DNA of 64,000 bases from Serratia odorifera (GCF_900635445.1 NZ_LR134117.1:2046001-2110000), one strand, 5' to 3'; numbered from the stretch's first letter, positions 8,201 through 18,043 are shown. Notes: generated by a model from the letters alone, not told the origin. Translations and numbers: made by a program.

Positions 8201-9646
8201 TCAAGAAGATAAGGATGATGCCGCCCGGCGCTTGTCGCCGAAGGCATTACCGATATAAAACGCCAGCAGGCTCAACAGCAGCGCAGGCACGATAGGATGC
8301 AACCCGGCTAACTGCAGTTTCAGGCTGGCCAATAGCGTATAGCATACCGCACCTGTCACCATTGAGCTAAGGGCGCCCTGGGCATTGGCGCGCTCCCAGT
8401 ACAGACCGAGCACCAGCGGCCACAGGAACACCGCCTCCAGGCCACCAAACGCCAGCAGGTTCAGCCAGATGATCATCTCGGGCGGACGCCATGCGGCCAG
8501 CAGCACCAGCAGCCCGAGGATGAGCGTGGTCAGGCTGGAGAAGCGCTTGATCATTTTTTCGTTACCCACCTGCTGCGGCCGCACGCCAAGGTACAGGTCT
8601 TTTATGATGGTGGCGGAAGATTGCAGCAGTTGAGCATTGATGGTCGACATGATCGCCGCCATTGGCGCGGCGAGGAAAATACCGGCGGCATAGGGTGGTA
8701 GCACGGTGATCATCAGCGTCGGGATCACCTGATCGGGGATCTTCAAGTCGGGGAGTACCGCACGGCCCAGCGCGCCGGCCAGGTGCATGCCAAACATCAA
8801 CAGCGCCACCACCACGGTGCCAAGAATAATGCCGCGGTGTACCGCTTTACTGTCTTTGTATGAAATGCAGCGCACTGCGGTATGCGGCAGGCCAATTACC
8901 CCGAAGCACACCAGGATCCAGAACGAGGCCATAAACGGCAGGCTGAGGATCTGCTCTCCACCCTGCGGCGATACCAGCGCTGGATCGATCTGTTGCAGTT
9001 TGTCCACCGCGCTGTGCAAGCCGCCGGCAGCGTGGATCACCGCCGTCAGCAGCAATACGGTGCCCAACAGCATCACCAGTCCCTGCATGGCGTCGTTGAG
9101 CACGCTGGCGCGGAATCCGCCGAATGCGGTATACAGCGCGATGCTGAGGCCGAAAATCAGCAAGCCGGTGTCATAAGGGATACCCGCTGCGGTTTCCAGC
9201 AGGCGGGCGCCGCCGATAAACTGTACCGTCATGGCGCCGAGAAATGCCACCAGCAGGCTCAGGCTGGCCAGCCACACCAGCAACCGGCTGTGATAACGGG
9301 CGAACAGCATATCGTTAAGGGTGATAGCGTTATAGCGCCGTGCCAAAATAGCGAACTTCTTGCCCAGTACGCCAAGCGACAGCCACACCGCCGGCAGTTG
9401 GATCATTGCCAGCAGCACCCAGCCAAGACCATATTTATACGCCGCGCCCGGCCCGCCAATAAACGAACTGGCGCTGATGTAAGTGGCCGTCAGCGTCATC
9501 GCCAGCACAAAACCGCCCATCGAGCGGCTGCCGAGAAAATATTCATTGAGAAAATTGCCGCTCTGCCGACGGCTGTAGGCATAGGCTGAAAGCCCGAATA
9601 CCAGCAACAGGTAGGCGATCAACGGGATGATGATTTCAGTTTGCAT
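8201..9646 (-). CDS. panF: Sodium/pantothenate symporter
   Basis: 481 residues with about 12-13 membrane spans of the SSS symporter family, closely similar to E. coli PanF throughout (for example SSFIGGPGAAYKYGLGW near residues 60-78 and PHTAVRCISYKDSKAVH). It imports pantothenate with Na+ for coenzyme A synthesis. It overlaps yhdT by 11 bases and precedes prmA, the same order as in E. coli. Confidence 0.97.
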   Translation of the reverse strand: MQTEIIIPLIAYLLLVFGLSAYAYSRRQSGNFLNEYFLGSRSMGGFVLAMTLTATYISASSFIGGPGAAYKYGLGWVLLAMIQLPAVWLSLGVLGKKFAILARRYNAITLNDMLFARYHSRLLVWLASLSLLVAFLGAMTVQFIGGARLLETAAGIPYDTGLLIFGLSIALYTAFGGFRASVLNDAMQGLVMLLGTVLLLTAVIHAAGGLHSAVDKLQQIDPALVSPQGGEQILSLPFMASFWILVCFGVIGLPHTAVRCISYKDSKAVHRGIILGTVVVALLMFGMHLAGALGRAVLPDLKIPDQVIPTLMITVLPPYAAGIFLAAPMAAIMSTINAQLLQSSATIIKDLYLGVRPQQVGNEKMIKRFSSLTTLILGLLVLLAAWRPPEMIIWLNLLAFGGLEAVFLWPLVLGLYWERANAQGALSSMVTGAVCYTLLASLKLQLAGLHPIVPALLLSLLAFYIGNAFGDKRRAASSLSS

Positions 9647-9890
9647 CGTTGTCCTCCAGCGGGATATCGCGGAATACGCTGCGAACCATCAGCCAGCACA
9701 ATACGATAAACAACAGCGGCACCAGCAGGCAGGCCATTTCGAACCAGTGCGGCAGGCCGGTGACGCCTATTTCGCTGTCCGGCAGATAGGCTGCCAGCGC
9801 CCAGGCGAGCACATACAACAGCGTGAGGCCAAGCGCCCAGCGCGCTTCACGATGAGCCTGTATAAAACGTTTTTCCATCCGTAGCTCCAA
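9636..9890 (-). CDS. yhdT: Small membrane protein YhdT (DUF997)
   Basis: 84 residues with two hydrophobic segments. It sits directly upstream of panF and overlaps it, as in E. coli. The role is unknown; genetic linkage suggests assistance to PanF or a structural tie to the symporter, which is inference. No catalytic motif is visible. Confidence 0.9.
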   Translation of the reverse strand: MELRMEKRFIQAHREARWALGLTLLYVLAWALAAYLPDSEIGVTGLPHWFEMACLLVPLLFIVLCWLMVRSVFRDIPLEDNDAN

Positions 9891-10024
9891 GCGGTTTACG
9901 GTCTCCCCGTTGTTTTGCGCCGTAGCGGCAATGCCAGGGGGAAGATGGATTTACCAGAGGAAAGGGATTTTACGTCAAGGTCGGCATTTGCCAAGTGATT
10001 AAGCTACCGGAAGCCGCAAAGAAA

Positions 10025-10047
10025 AGGGCCGGTGATATACCGGCCCT
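10025..10047 (-). terminator. Terminator after accBC
   Basis: AGGGCCGG/CCGGCCCT 8-bp stem with a 7-base loop. Read on the minus strand it is followed by CCCTTTTCTTT. It lies 25 bases after the accC stop. Confidence 0.85.
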
Positions 10048-10071
10048 GGTCATATGAGATCAGGCGACAAC

Positions 10072-11421
10072 TCAGGTTTCTTGCAGACCCAGTTTCTTCT
10101 CCAGATAGTGGATATTGGTACCACCGTGCTGGAAGTTTTCGTCGTTCATGATCTTGAGTTGCAGCTCAACGTTGGTTTTGATGCCGTCGATGATCAGTTC
10201 AGCCAGCGCATTTTTCATACGCGCGATCGCCACGTCACGGTTTTCACCGTAAGTGATCAGCTTGCCGATCATGGAGTCATAATATGGCGGCACGGTATAA
10301 CCGGAATAAATATGAGACTCCCAACGCACACCAAAGCCGCCTGGCGCATGGAAACGGGTGATCTTGCCCGGGCTTGGCAGGAAGGTGTTAGGATCTTCGG
10401 CGTTGATACGGCATTCCACCGCATGGCCCTGTACCTTCACTTCTTCCTGTTTGATCGACAGCGGTTGACCGGCAGCGATGCGCAGCTGCTCTTTGATCAG
10501 ATCCACGCCGGTGATCATTTCGGTAACCGGGTGTTCTACCTGGATACGGGTGTTCATTTCGATGAAATAGAACTCGCCGTTTTCATACAGGAACTCGAAG
10601 GTGCCTGCACCACGGTAGCCGATTTCCACACAGGCCTTCGAGCAGCGCTCGCCAATGTAGCGACGCATTTCGTTGGTGATGCCGGGTGCCGGTGCTTCTT
10701 CGACCACTTTCTGGTGGCGACGCTGCATCGAACAGTCACGCTCGGCCAGATAGATGGCGTTACCCTGGCCGTCCGCCAACACCTGAATTTCGATGTGGCG
10801 TGGGTTTTCCAGGTATTTTTCCATATAAACCATGTCGTTGTTGAAAGCCGCTTTGGCTTCCGCCTTGGTCATGGAAATGGATTGTTCAAGATCTTTGTCG
10901 CTGCGTACAACGCGCATACCGCGACCGCCGCCGCCGCCGGACGCCTTGATAATCACCGGATAGCCGATGCGTTTGGCAAAGGCGCGGTTTTTATCCATGT
11001 CGTCGGTCAACGGGCCGTCAGAACCGGGTACGCAGGGTACGCCGGCTTTCTTCATCGCGTTGATGGCGGAAACCTTGTCGCCCATCAGGCGGATGGTTTC
11101 GGCTTTCGGGCCGATGAAGATGAAGCCGGAACGCTCGACCTGCTCGGCAAAGTCGGCGTTTTCGGACAGGAAACCGTAGCCCGGGTGGATCGCCACTGCG
11201 CCGGTGATTTCAGCGGCAGAGATGATGGCCGGGATATTCAGGTAACTTTTTACCGATGGTGCCGGACCGATGCACACGGTCTCGTCAGCCAGCAGTACGT
11301 GTTTCAGATCGCGATCGGCTGCGGAGTGTACCGCAACGGTCTTGATGCCCAGCTCTTTGCAGGCACGCAGGATACGAAGCGCGATCTCGCCACGGTTGGC
11401 GATAACAATTTTATCAAGCAT
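10072..11421 (-). CDS. accC: Acetyl-CoA carboxylase, biotin carboxylase subunit
   Basis: ATP-dependent carboxylation of biotin on AccB, the first half-reaction of fatty acid synthesis. 449 residues from MLDKIVIANRGEIA, as in E. coli. ATP-grasp features: the glycine-rich loop ASGGGGGRGMRVV (~residues 160-172), the EAPAPGI stretch, and EMNTRIQVEHPVTE with the catalytic arginine. It follows accB by 13 bases and the pair ends at a terminator. Confidence 0.98.
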   Translation of the reverse strand: MLDKIVIANRGEIALRILRACKELGIKTVAVHSAADRDLKHVLLADETVCIGPAPSVKSYLNIPAIISAAEITGAVAIHPGYGFLSENADFAEQVERSGFIFIGPKAETIRLMGDKVSAINAMKKAGVPCVPGSDGPLTDDMDKNRAFAKRIGYPVIIKASGGGGGRGMRVVRSDKDLEQSISMTKAEAKAAFNNDMVYMEKYLENPRHIEIQVLADGQGNAIYLAERDCSMQRRHQKVVEEAPAPGITNEMRRYIGERCSKACVEIGYRGAGTFEFLYENGEFYFIEMNTRIQVEHPVTEMITGVDLIKEQLRIAAGQPLSIKQEEVKVQGHAVECRINAEDPNTFLPSPGKITRFHAPGGFGVRWESHIYSGYTVPPYYDSMIGKLITYGENRDVAIARMKNALAELIIDGIKTNVELQLKIMNDENFQHGGTNIHYLEKKLGLQET

Positions 11422-11434
11422 GTGGTGCGCCTCG

Positions 11435-11902
11435 TTATTCGATGACGACCAGTGGCTCGTCATATTCTACCGGTTGGCCGTTCTCAACCAGGATGGCTTT
11501 TACCGTACCGGATTTGTCGGCTTCGATCTGGTTCATCATTTTCATCGCTTCAACGATGCACAGGGTATCGCCGGCGTTGACTTTCTGACCCACTTCCACG
11601 AAGGCTTTCGCATCCGGGCTTGGGGTACGGTAGAAGGTACCTACCATTGGGGAACGAACGATGTGGCCACTCATGGCCGCTGGTGCTGCAGGGGTTTCTG
11701 CGGCAGGCGCAGTGGCAACGGCGGTAGCCAGCGCAGGTTGCTGCTGGGCCGGCATTGCATAGGCCTGTTGCATCATTGGGTAAGCCTGCGCCGGTGCGGC
11801 ACGGCTGATACGAACCGACTCTTCGCCTTCAGAGATTTCCAGTTCAGAAATACCTGATTCTTCAACCAGTTCGATCAGTTTCTTGATTTTACGAATATCC
11901 AT
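11435..11902 (-). CDS. accB: Biotin carboxyl carrier protein of acetyl-CoA carboxylase
   Basis: 155 residues. N-terminal ~35 residues mediate contact with AccC, then an Ala/Pro/Gln-rich flexible linker (~35-75), then the biotinyl domain. The biotinylated lysine is K121 in EAMKMMN. The protruding thumb typical of BCCP is present (SPDAKAFVEVG). It shuttles carboxybiotin to the carboxyltransferase. It precedes accC by 13 bases. In E. coli AccB represses its own operon; the same is possible here but not visible in sequence. Confidence 0.98.
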   Translation of the reverse strand: MDIRKIKKLIELVEESGISELEISEGEESVRISRAAPAQAYPMMQQAYAMPAQQQPALATAVATAPAAETPAAPAAMSGHIVRSPMVGTFYRTPSPDAKAFVEVGQKVNAGDTLCIVEAMKMMNQIEADKSGTVKAILVENGQPVEYDEPLVVIE

Positions 11903-11993
11903 GAGTGTGATTCCGTACTCTTTTTGCGTAAACCCTTGCTACCTGGCGTTGCAGACGCGATGGCGTGGCTGCGACACTCGGTATTGGGGGTAT

Positions 11994-12446
11994 TTAGTTG
12001 GATTTTGACAAGCGGTTAGCCGCTGCCTGTAAAGCAAAGCTGTAGCCATCCGCGCCGAGACCGCAAATCACGCCTACCGCAATATCGGACAGGTAAGAGT
12101 GATGGCGGAAAGGCTCACGGGCGTGCACGTTGGACAGGTGAATCTCGATAAACGGGATTTGCACCGCCAGCAGCGCATCGCGCAGCGCCACGCTGGTATG
12201 CGTGAATGCCGCAGGGTTGATCAGAATGAAATCCGTATTGCCGCGTGCCTGATGGATACGATCGATCAGCGCATGTTCGGCGTTGGATTGCAGATGGCTC
12301 AGAGTGATGTCCAGCGCGAGCGCCTGGTTTTCCAATCCGTTAACAATCTCGGTTAACGTCATGCTGCCGTACTTGTCCGGCTCACGCGTCCCCAGCAGAT
12401 TAAGATTGGGGCCGTTCAGAAGCAAAATGTGAGACTTGTCTTGCAT
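11994..12446 (-). CDS. aroQ: Type II 3-dehydroquinate dehydratase
   Basis: Dehydrates 3-dehydroquinate to 3-dehydroshikimate in the shikimate pathway. 150 residues from MQDKSHILLLNGPNLNLLG; a start 13 codons earlier is possible but atypical. Family motifs: NGPNLNLLGTREP..YG with the catalytic Arg and Tyr, NPAAFTHTSVALRDAL, and EIHLSNVHAREPFRHHS with the catalytic His. E. coli uses the unrelated type I enzyme AroD instead. The aroQ-accB-accC order is found in Serratia, Yersinia and Pseudomonas, which helps to place the organism. Confidence 0.96.
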   Translation of the reverse strand: MQDKSHILLLNGPNLNLLGTREPDKYGSMTLTEIVNGLENQALALDITLSHLQSNAEHALIDRIHQARGNTDFILINPAAFTHTSVALRDALLAVQIPFIEIHLSNVHAREPFRHHSYLSDIAVGVICGLGADGYSFALQAAANRLSKSN

Positions 12447-12753
12447 TGTGCTGGCATCTCCGGCAATAAAACCATCATCGTTCAAAATAACCCGATGTTA
12501 GCGATTTGTCACCTTTTTCGGGGAAAAAACGCGCGCCCCTTACGGGTAAGGTCGGGCATTATAACGATATCGTAGCAATTCGCAGCTAAATACTGGTCTT
12601 ATCAGCGAAGATATTCAAGCTCAATCTGGCAGGGATGCGGTTCCCCAGCCGGCAAAAGTCGCGCCGTTGGCATGTGCCAGCGCCGCGTGCCGCGTGAAAA
12701 AAGCCGATGTGCAGGGTATCTGAGAATGGCAAACGGAAAAAGTTCCGCCAGCG
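12447..12753. other. Spacer between aroQ and msrQ with a likely aroQ promoter element
   Basis: 307 bases without a supported gene. On the minus strand a perfect -10 (TATAAT, 12563-12558) lies 112 bases before aroQ, but no good -35 was found at 16-18 bases; a 10-bp palindrome ACGATATCGT overlaps the spacer. It probably drives aroQ and perhaps accBC. The rest (12600-12753) shows no clear terminator for msrPQ. Confidence 0.4.
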
Positions 12754-13353
12754 TCAGCGCCACCAGGCGCGGAATTTCTTGTAACGCAGAGCCAGCAGTA
12801 CCGCCGCCAGCAGCGCATAGATCACCGGCTGTGGTGAGAGGGTCTTCACCGACCAGAGATAGTGGATCGGTGCCAGGATGGCTGCCAGATAGACGAAGTT
12901 ATGCAATTTCTGCCATTTGCTGCCCAACTTGCGCATGGCCCATTGGGTCGAGGTTGCCGCCAGCGCCAGCAGCACCAGCCAACTGATAATGCCGAGCGTC
13001 AGATAAGGGCGCGATACCAGTTCGCTGCCCAACAGGCCCAGGTTGTTCAACCCCAGTTCAAGGGTCGAGTAGCTGATCAGGTGCAAACTTCCCCAGGCAA
13101 AGCACCACAGACCAACCAGGCGACGGCAGCGCATCAGCAACGCCTGGTGGCTATAGCGCGCCAGCGGGGCAATCAACAGCGTGGCCAGCAGCAGTTTGAG
13201 CGTCATGCGGCCGGTAAAATGCTGAATGTCCTTGGCCGGATCGGCGCTGAGCCAGCCTTGGTTTACCGCCAGTATCAGCCACAGCAGCGGCAACAAGGCG
13301 GCCAGATGGATCAGCACCTTTAGCGCCGTAATATGTACCGGTTTCAGCCGCAC
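12754..13353 (-). CDS. msrQ: MsrQ, heme-binding membrane partner of MsrP
   Basis: 199 residues, about six membrane helices of the ferric-reductase-like fold, close to E. coli YedZ. It passes electrons from the quinone pool or flavin reductase to periplasmic MsrP. The start is a GTG (MRLKPVHITALKVLIHLAALLPL) that begins on the base right after the msrP stop codon, which argues for translational coupling. Conserved histidines (for example TGRMTLKLLL preceded by QHF, and HLISY) would bind heme. Confidence 0.93.
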   Translation of the reverse strand: MRLKPVHITALKVLIHLAALLPLLWLILAVNQGWLSADPAKDIQHFTGRMTLKLLLATLLIAPLARYSHQALLMRCRRLVGLWCFAWGSLHLISYSTLELGLNNLGLLGSELVSRPYLTLGIISWLVLLALAATSTQWAMRKLGSKWQKLHNFVYLAAILAPIHYLWSVKTLSPQPVIYALLAAVLLALRYKKFRAWWR

Positions 13354-14355
13354 TTAGAAGTTCTCCCGCAAATCCATACCGCGGTAGAGCGAAGCCACCC
13401 GATCGCCATAACCGTTGAACAGCAACGTCGGCTGTCGCTTGACGTCCAGGATGCCGCCTGAGCCGATGACCCGCTCGCTGGCCTGTGACCAACGTGGGTG
13501 ATTGACCTGCGGATTGACGTTGGCGTAAAAACCGTACTCGTTCGGCGCAGAAAGGTTCCAGGTGGTCGGCGGCTGGTCTTTGGTCAAACGAATGTGCACG
13601 ATGGACTTGATGCCCTTGAAGCCGTATTTCCACGGGGTAATCAGGCGCAGCGGTGCGCCGTTTTGCGGCGGCAGCGTTTTGCCGTACACGCCGACCGTTA
13701 ACAATGCCAGCGGGTGCATCGCTTCATCCAGCCGCAGTCCTTCTACATAAGGGTATTTCAGGCCACCGCCGATAAAGCGATCTTTCTGCCCCGGCATCTG
13801 CTCGGGATCGTACAGGGTCTGGAACGCCACAAAGCGCGCATTGCCGTTTGGCTCGGCCAGCTTCAGCAGCTTGCCCAGTTCGAAGCCGATCCACGGCACC
13901 ACCATCGACCAGGCTTCCACGCAGCGCATGCGATAAATACGCTGTTCCAGCGGGAAGCGTTTCATCAGATCATCGATATCAAGGGTGATCGGCTTGGCGA
14001 CTTCGCCGTCGATGCGCACTTTCCAGTCTGCGGTTTTCAAACCGCCGGCGTTGGCCGCCGGATCGGCCTTGTCCAGACCAAATTCATAGAAGTTGTTATA
14101 GCCGGTCACTTTGTCTTCCGGCGTCAGATCCAGCTTGGCCTGCCACTGCGACGGCTGGCTGAATTCCAGCGCTTTGCCCGGCGGTGCCTTGGGACGATCG
14201 TTGCCCTTGAACCATGACAGCAGATCGGCCTGCGCATTAAGCGGCAGAGCCAGTGACGCAGCGCTGAGACCCAACGCCTGCAATACCTTGCGCCGCTGAT
14301 GGAACACGCTTTCCGGCGTGACATCGGCTTCAGTCAGTTTACGCGGTTTGCTCAT
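13354..14355 (-). CDS. msrP: MsrP, periplasmic methionine sulfoxide reductase molybdoprotein
   Basis: Reduces methionine sulfoxide in envelope proteins with a molybdopterin cofactor. About 333 residues. A twin-arginine signal is clear (HQRRKVLQALGLSAASLALPLNAQA, processed near residue 42-44), followed by ADLLSWFKGNDRP as in E. coli YedY. The Mo-ligating cysteine is in YRMRCVEAWSM. The start is placed at the second of two nearby ATGs (MSKPRKL) because GGAGGA lies at 8 bases from it and only 2 from the first (14361). Operon with msrQ. Confidence 0.95.
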   Translation of the reverse strand: MSKPRKLTEADVTPESVFHQRRKVLQALGLSAASLALPLNAQADLLSWFKGNDRPKAPPGKALEFSQPSQWQAKLDLTPEDKVTGYNNFYEFGLDKADPAANAGGLKTADWKVRIDGEVAKPITLDIDDLMKRFPLEQRIYRMRCVEAWSMVVPWIGFELGKLLKLAEPNGNARFVAFQTLYDPEQMPGQKDRFIGGGLKYPYVEGLRLDEAMHPLALLTVGVYGKTLPPQNGAPLRLITPWKYGFKGIKSIVHIRLTKDQPPTTWNLSAPNEYGFYANVNPQVNHPRWSQASERVIGSGGILDVKRQPTLLFNGYGDRVASLYRGMDLRENF

Positions 14356-14505
14356 GGTCATGTCCTCCGTGGTGATGAATCAAGCATGGCGCGAAACGAC
14401 GTCAGAAGCGAGCAGCCACCAGAAAATATGAAATTTCGCAGAAGGGGTGTGGGGGGCGATCGGGGCAGGAAAGTCAGGCGCGGCTGGCCGCGCCCGGCAT
14501 GAATG

Positions 14506-15483
14506 CTAACGGATTTTCACCAGCGTACGGCCGGTCACCTGGTTGCCCAGCAACGCAGCCGCGGTAGCGGGCGCCTGCTCGAGCGTGATTTCATGCGTCG
14601 CCTGCTGGTAGAAGCTGTCCGGCAGGATACCGGCCAGGCGTTCCCAGGCGGTTTGCCGGCGGTGCAGCGGTGTATGCACCGAATCGACCCCTTGCAGGCG
14701 CACGTTGCGCAGGATAAACGGCATCACGGTGGTGGGCAGCTGATAGCCGCCGGCCAGCCCGCAGGCGGCGACGGTGCCGTTGTAATTCATCTGTGCCAGT
14801 ACGCGCGACAACAGCTTGTCGCCAACGGTATCCACCGCCCCGGCCCACAGCTGTTTTTCCAGCGGCCTTGGCGTTTCGATATAACCGCTGCGTGACAGCA
14901 CCTCTTTGGCGCCGAGCGCTTTCAAATAATCGGTATTGCTGTCGCGGCCACTCAGCGCGGTTACCTGGTAGCCCAGAGCGGACAAAATGGCGATGGCGGT
15001 GCTGCCGACGCCGCCGCTGGCCCCGGTGACCAGCACGTTGCCATCATCCGGCCGCACGCCGCCGTCCTCCAGCGCCATGACGCACAGCATGGCGGTGAAG
15101 CCGGCGGTGCCAAGGATCATTGCCTTACGCTCATCCAGTCCCTGCGGCAACGGCACCAGCCATTCGCCGGACACGCGTGCGCGTTCCGCCAGTCCACCCC
15201 AGTGGTTTTCCCCGACGCCCCAGCCGGTGAGTACCACGCTCTGGCCCTCCTTGAAGCGCTGATCCTTGCTGCTGACCACCGTGCCGGCGAAATCGATGCC
15301 GGGCACCATGGGGAAGTTGCGCACGATCTTGCCTTTACCGGTGATGGCCAATGCGTCTTTATAGTTCAGACTTGACCAGTTGACCTCGACCGTGACATCA
15401 CCGTCGGGTAAACGATCGTTGTCGATATCCTGCACCTGGGCGATGGTGTGTTCGTCTTGCTGTTCCAATAACAGTGCGCGCAT
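14506..15483 (-). CDS. acuI: Acrylyl-CoA reductase AcuI (YhdH)
   Basis: 325 residues of the medium-chain dehydrogenase/reductase (quinone oxidoreductase) family without zinc ligands. It reduces acryloyl-CoA to propionyl-CoA with NADPH and removes a toxic electrophile. NADPH-binding glycine motif VTGASGGVGSTAIAIL (~residues 150-165). The start MRALLLEQQDEH is chosen for its position 25 codons into a longer open frame and its GGGAG ribosome site. Single gene upstream of and divergent from csrD, as in E. coli. Confidence 0.95.
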   Translation of the reverse strand: MRALLLEQQDEHTIAQVQDIDNDRLPDGDVTVEVNWSSLNYKDALAITGKGKIVRNFPMVPGIDFAGTVVSSKDQRFKEGQSVVLTGWGVGENHWGGLAERARVSGEWLVPLPQGLDERKAMILGTAGFTAMLCVMALEDGGVRPDDGNVLVTGASGGVGSTAIAILSALGYQVTALSGRDSNTDYLKALGAKEVLSRSGYIETPRPLEKQLWAGAVDTVGDKLLSRVLAQMNYNGTVAACGLAGGYQLPTTVMPFILRNVRLQGVDSVHTPLHRRQTAWERLAGILPDSFYQQATHEITLEQAPATAAALLGNQVTGRTLVKIR

Positions 15484-15787
15484 GTCACTCTCCCTCTCAT
15501 ATAATTCGTGATGCGAATGGCTGAGTTTGCTTTCTTTGACTATATGCATAATAGGCAAGTTATGTCCTGATAAAGCACAAATTAATGTGGTTAAAAGGTT
15601 TCTTTCATTAGTTATGCTTGGTAGGTTGATGCGCAGCCCTGACGGCGAAACGCCACGCCATGCGCCGCTAAAAAACGGCGATTATCGCTTAAAAATCAGG
15701 ATGCACGTTGGTGTCAGATAGACAGGATCGGTGCCTTCTCTCTCGAAAGGCGCGGAGTTACTTAACCATAGCGAACAAGGCACAGGG
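15484..15787. other. Divergent acuI/csrD intergenic region
   Basis: 304 bases between divergent starts. It must hold both promoters. A small hairpin-like GCGCCGCTAAAAAACGGCG run is seen near 15662-15680; nothing else is clear enough to name. Confidence 0.35.
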
Positions 15788-17719
15788 ATGCGATTTACCA
15801 CCAAACTCTCTGCATTGATTACCCTGCTCGTCGCACTGGCTATGTTTTTAATGCTGATGGGCTGTTCCTACAGCTTCTTCTATGTCACTCAGGAGCGCAT
15901 GGATCGCCGTTTTGACGCGCTGGTCACCTCGATCGATCAGGCGCTGCTGCTGGACTCGCCGCAGGATCAGGAAAAGTGGTTGCCGCTGCTGACGCGGCCA
16001 TTGGGCATCGTTGCGATCAGCGTGGATACAGCACGCCATAACGTATTACGTTATCAGTCGCCTACGGTAAAACAGCCGTGGGACGCTCTGGCAGGCTACC
16101 GTCAGGTTGCTTTGCCGCTGCTGCATCACCCCGAAAGTACGCTGCACATTACCTATCAGGATCCCTTTGCCGGGGACGTGCGATCGCTGCAGTCCACCAT
16201 GGCGGTGACGCTGGCGATTGTCGTCATGGTGATCGTGCTGCTGCTCAGCCTGCGCTGGCTACGTGAACAGGCGGAAGGCGAGGATCTGCTCGAACGCCGT
16301 GCGCGGCGCATTCTCAACGGCGAGCGCGAAGAGGTGATGAAAGGTGAGGTGCGCGAATGGCCCGCCAGCGTCAGCGGGGCGCTCGATCGGTTGTTGGCAG
16401 ACTTGGCCGAAGCGCGTGAAGAGCGCAGCCGGGTTGATTCTCTCATCCGGGCATTTGCCGCGCAGGATGCGAAAACCGGCCTTAACAACCGACTGTTTTT
16501 TGATAACCAACTGACGACCCAACTGGAAGAGGACGGCTCGCACGGCATTGTGATGATGGTGCGTTTCCCGGACTTCGACACCCTGCGTGAAACCTACGGC
16601 AACGCCGCTGTGCAGGAGCTGATGTATTCGCTGGTCAATCTGTTGTCCACCTTCGTCATGCGCTATCCAGCCGCGCTGTTGGCGCGCTATTTCCACAGCG
16701 ATTTTACCGTGTTGCTACCGCATCGTAGCTTGAAGGAGGCGGATGGCATCGCCTCACAATTGGTCAACGCCATCGATTCGTTACCCTCGAAGGCGCTTAT
16801 CGAGCGCGAAGCGTTTCTGCATATTGGCATCGTGGCCTATCGCAGCGGACAAACCACCGAACAGATTATCGATTATGCCGAGCAGGCGACGCGCCACGCC
16901 GCATTGCAGGGCGAAAACGGCTGGCACGTCTATGACAGCCTGGTGCCGGAAAAAGGCCGCGGCAGCGTGAAGTGGCGTACCCTGCTGGAGCAGGTGCTGG
17001 CGCGTGGCGGCCCGCGCCTGTATCAGAAGCCGGCGATTGACGTCGACGGTGAGGTGCATCACCGGGAAATCATGAGCCGAATTTACGACGGTACGCAGGA
17101 ATTGCTGCCGGCAGAATACATGCCGCTGGTGCAGCAGTTCGGGTTGGCGGAAAGTTACGATCGCCAGTTGATGGGGCGCATTATTCCGTTGTTGCGGTTA
17201 TGGCCCGAAGAGACGCTGGCATTTCCGCTGTGCGTTGACTCATTATTACAGCGGCCGTTCCAGCGTTGGTTGCGCGATACGTTGTTACAATGCGAAAAAA
17301 CGCATCGGCGGCGGATTCTGATTGAACTTGCAGAGGCAGATGTGTGTCAACATATCGACCGCTTACGCCCGGTGTTGCGTTTGCTTGCAGGACTGGGCTG
17401 TCGTCTGGCGGTTTCCCAAGCGGGTTTAACCGTGGTCAGCACTTCCTATATCAAGTCATTGCAGGTGGAAATCGTCAAGCTCCACCCGGGTTTGGTGCGG
17501 AGTATTGATAGGCGCGATGAAAATCAACTGTTCGTTCAGAGTCTGTCCAGTGCCTGCGAAGGGACCAGCGCACGGCTGTTTGCCGCCAGTGTGCGTACGC
17601 GCAATGAGTGGCAGACCTTGAAGGAACGTGGTATTCACGGTGGTCAGGGTGACTTTTTCGCATCGCCGGAACCGATCGATGTCGGGCGCAAAAAATATTC
17701 GCGCCGTTATCGTGTTTAA
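15788..17719 (+). CDS. csrD: CsrD, RNase E-dependent turnover factor for CsrB/CsrC sRNAs
   Basis: 643 residues (E. coli 646). Two N-terminal membrane helices (~10-35 and ~135-155) bracket a periplasmic domain; a HAMP-like/coiled segment leads into GGDEF and EAL domains that are both degenerate: the GGDEF signature reads HSDF (in LARYFHSDFTVLLP) and the EAL signature reads EIM. As in E. coli, it should therefore not make or break cyclic-di-GMP but target CsrB/CsrC for decay and so affect the carbon storage regulator CsrA. It lies upstream of mreBCD as in E. coli. Confidence 0.93.
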   Translation: MRFTTKLSALITLLVALAMFLMLMGCSYSFFYVTQERMDRRFDALVTSIDQALLLDSPQDQEKWLPLLTRPLGIVAISVDTARHNVLRYQSPTVKQPWDALAGYRQVALPLLHHPESTLHITYQDPFAGDVRSLQSTMAVTLAIVVMVIVLLLSLRWLREQAEGEDLLERRARRILNGEREEVMKGEVREWPASVSGALDRLLADLAEAREERSRVDSLIRAFAAQDAKTGLNNRLFFDNQLTTQLEEDGSHGIVMMVRFPDFDTLRETYGNAAVQELMYSLVNLLSTFVMRYPAALLARYFHSDFTVLLPHRSLKEADGIASQLVNAIDSLPSKALIEREAFLHIGIVAYRSGQTTEQIIDYAEQATRHAALQGENGWHVYDSLVPEKGRGSVKWRTLLEQVLARGGPRLYQKPAIDVDGEVHHREIMSRIYDGTQELLPAEYMPLVQQFGLAESYDRQLMGRIIPLLRLWPEETLAFPLCVDSLLQRPFQRWLRDTLLQCEKTHRRRILIELAEADVCQHIDRLRPVLRLLAGLGCRLAVSQAGLTVVSTSYIKSLQVEIVKLHPGLVRSIDRRDENQLFVQSLSSACEGTSARLFAASVRTRNEWQTLKERGIHGGQGDFFASPEPIDVGRKKYSRRYRV

Positions 17720-18043
17720 GCTGAATATTTGAGTGATTTTTAACGTAGAATGGCCCGTCCTTTCCTGTCGAACGTTGGTAGGTGCTTACCACCAGTGGCA
17801 ATCAGGGAATATGTTAGATTTTATGAGCTGTGTTACGCCGTTTTTGTGCGTTGACAGGGTGGTAAGCTGAGCCTTTGTTCAGGGAATTCAGGCCTCATCC
17901 AATTTCCGCGCATTCGAGCAGAAACAATACAGACTATTTTTCACCGAAGTAGAACGTTTTTGCGCCTTGTCGCTGCTTCGTGTGGTTGGTAAAGTAGGCG
18001 GATTTTATTTTCCGCCCCCAGCTTGCAGGATTATCCTTTAGTT
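17720..18043. other. csrD-mreB intergenic region, mreB promoter region
   Basis: 324 bases. A perfect -35 hexamer TTGACA at 17851-17856 is visible, but the matching -10 at 17 bases (TTTGTT) is poor. The 170 bases before mreB are free of open frames. E. coli has several mre promoters here. Confidence 0.4.

Noticed and set aside
10054..11445. A 463-codon open frame on the plus strand across accC
   Set aside because: It is antisense to accC, which matches biotin carboxylase throughout; long antisense frames are common in GC-rich genes.
17851..17879. A full sigma-70 promoter for mreB at TTGACA
   Set aside because: The -35 is perfect but no acceptable -10 lies at 16-18 bases, so it is only mentioned in the intergenic entry.
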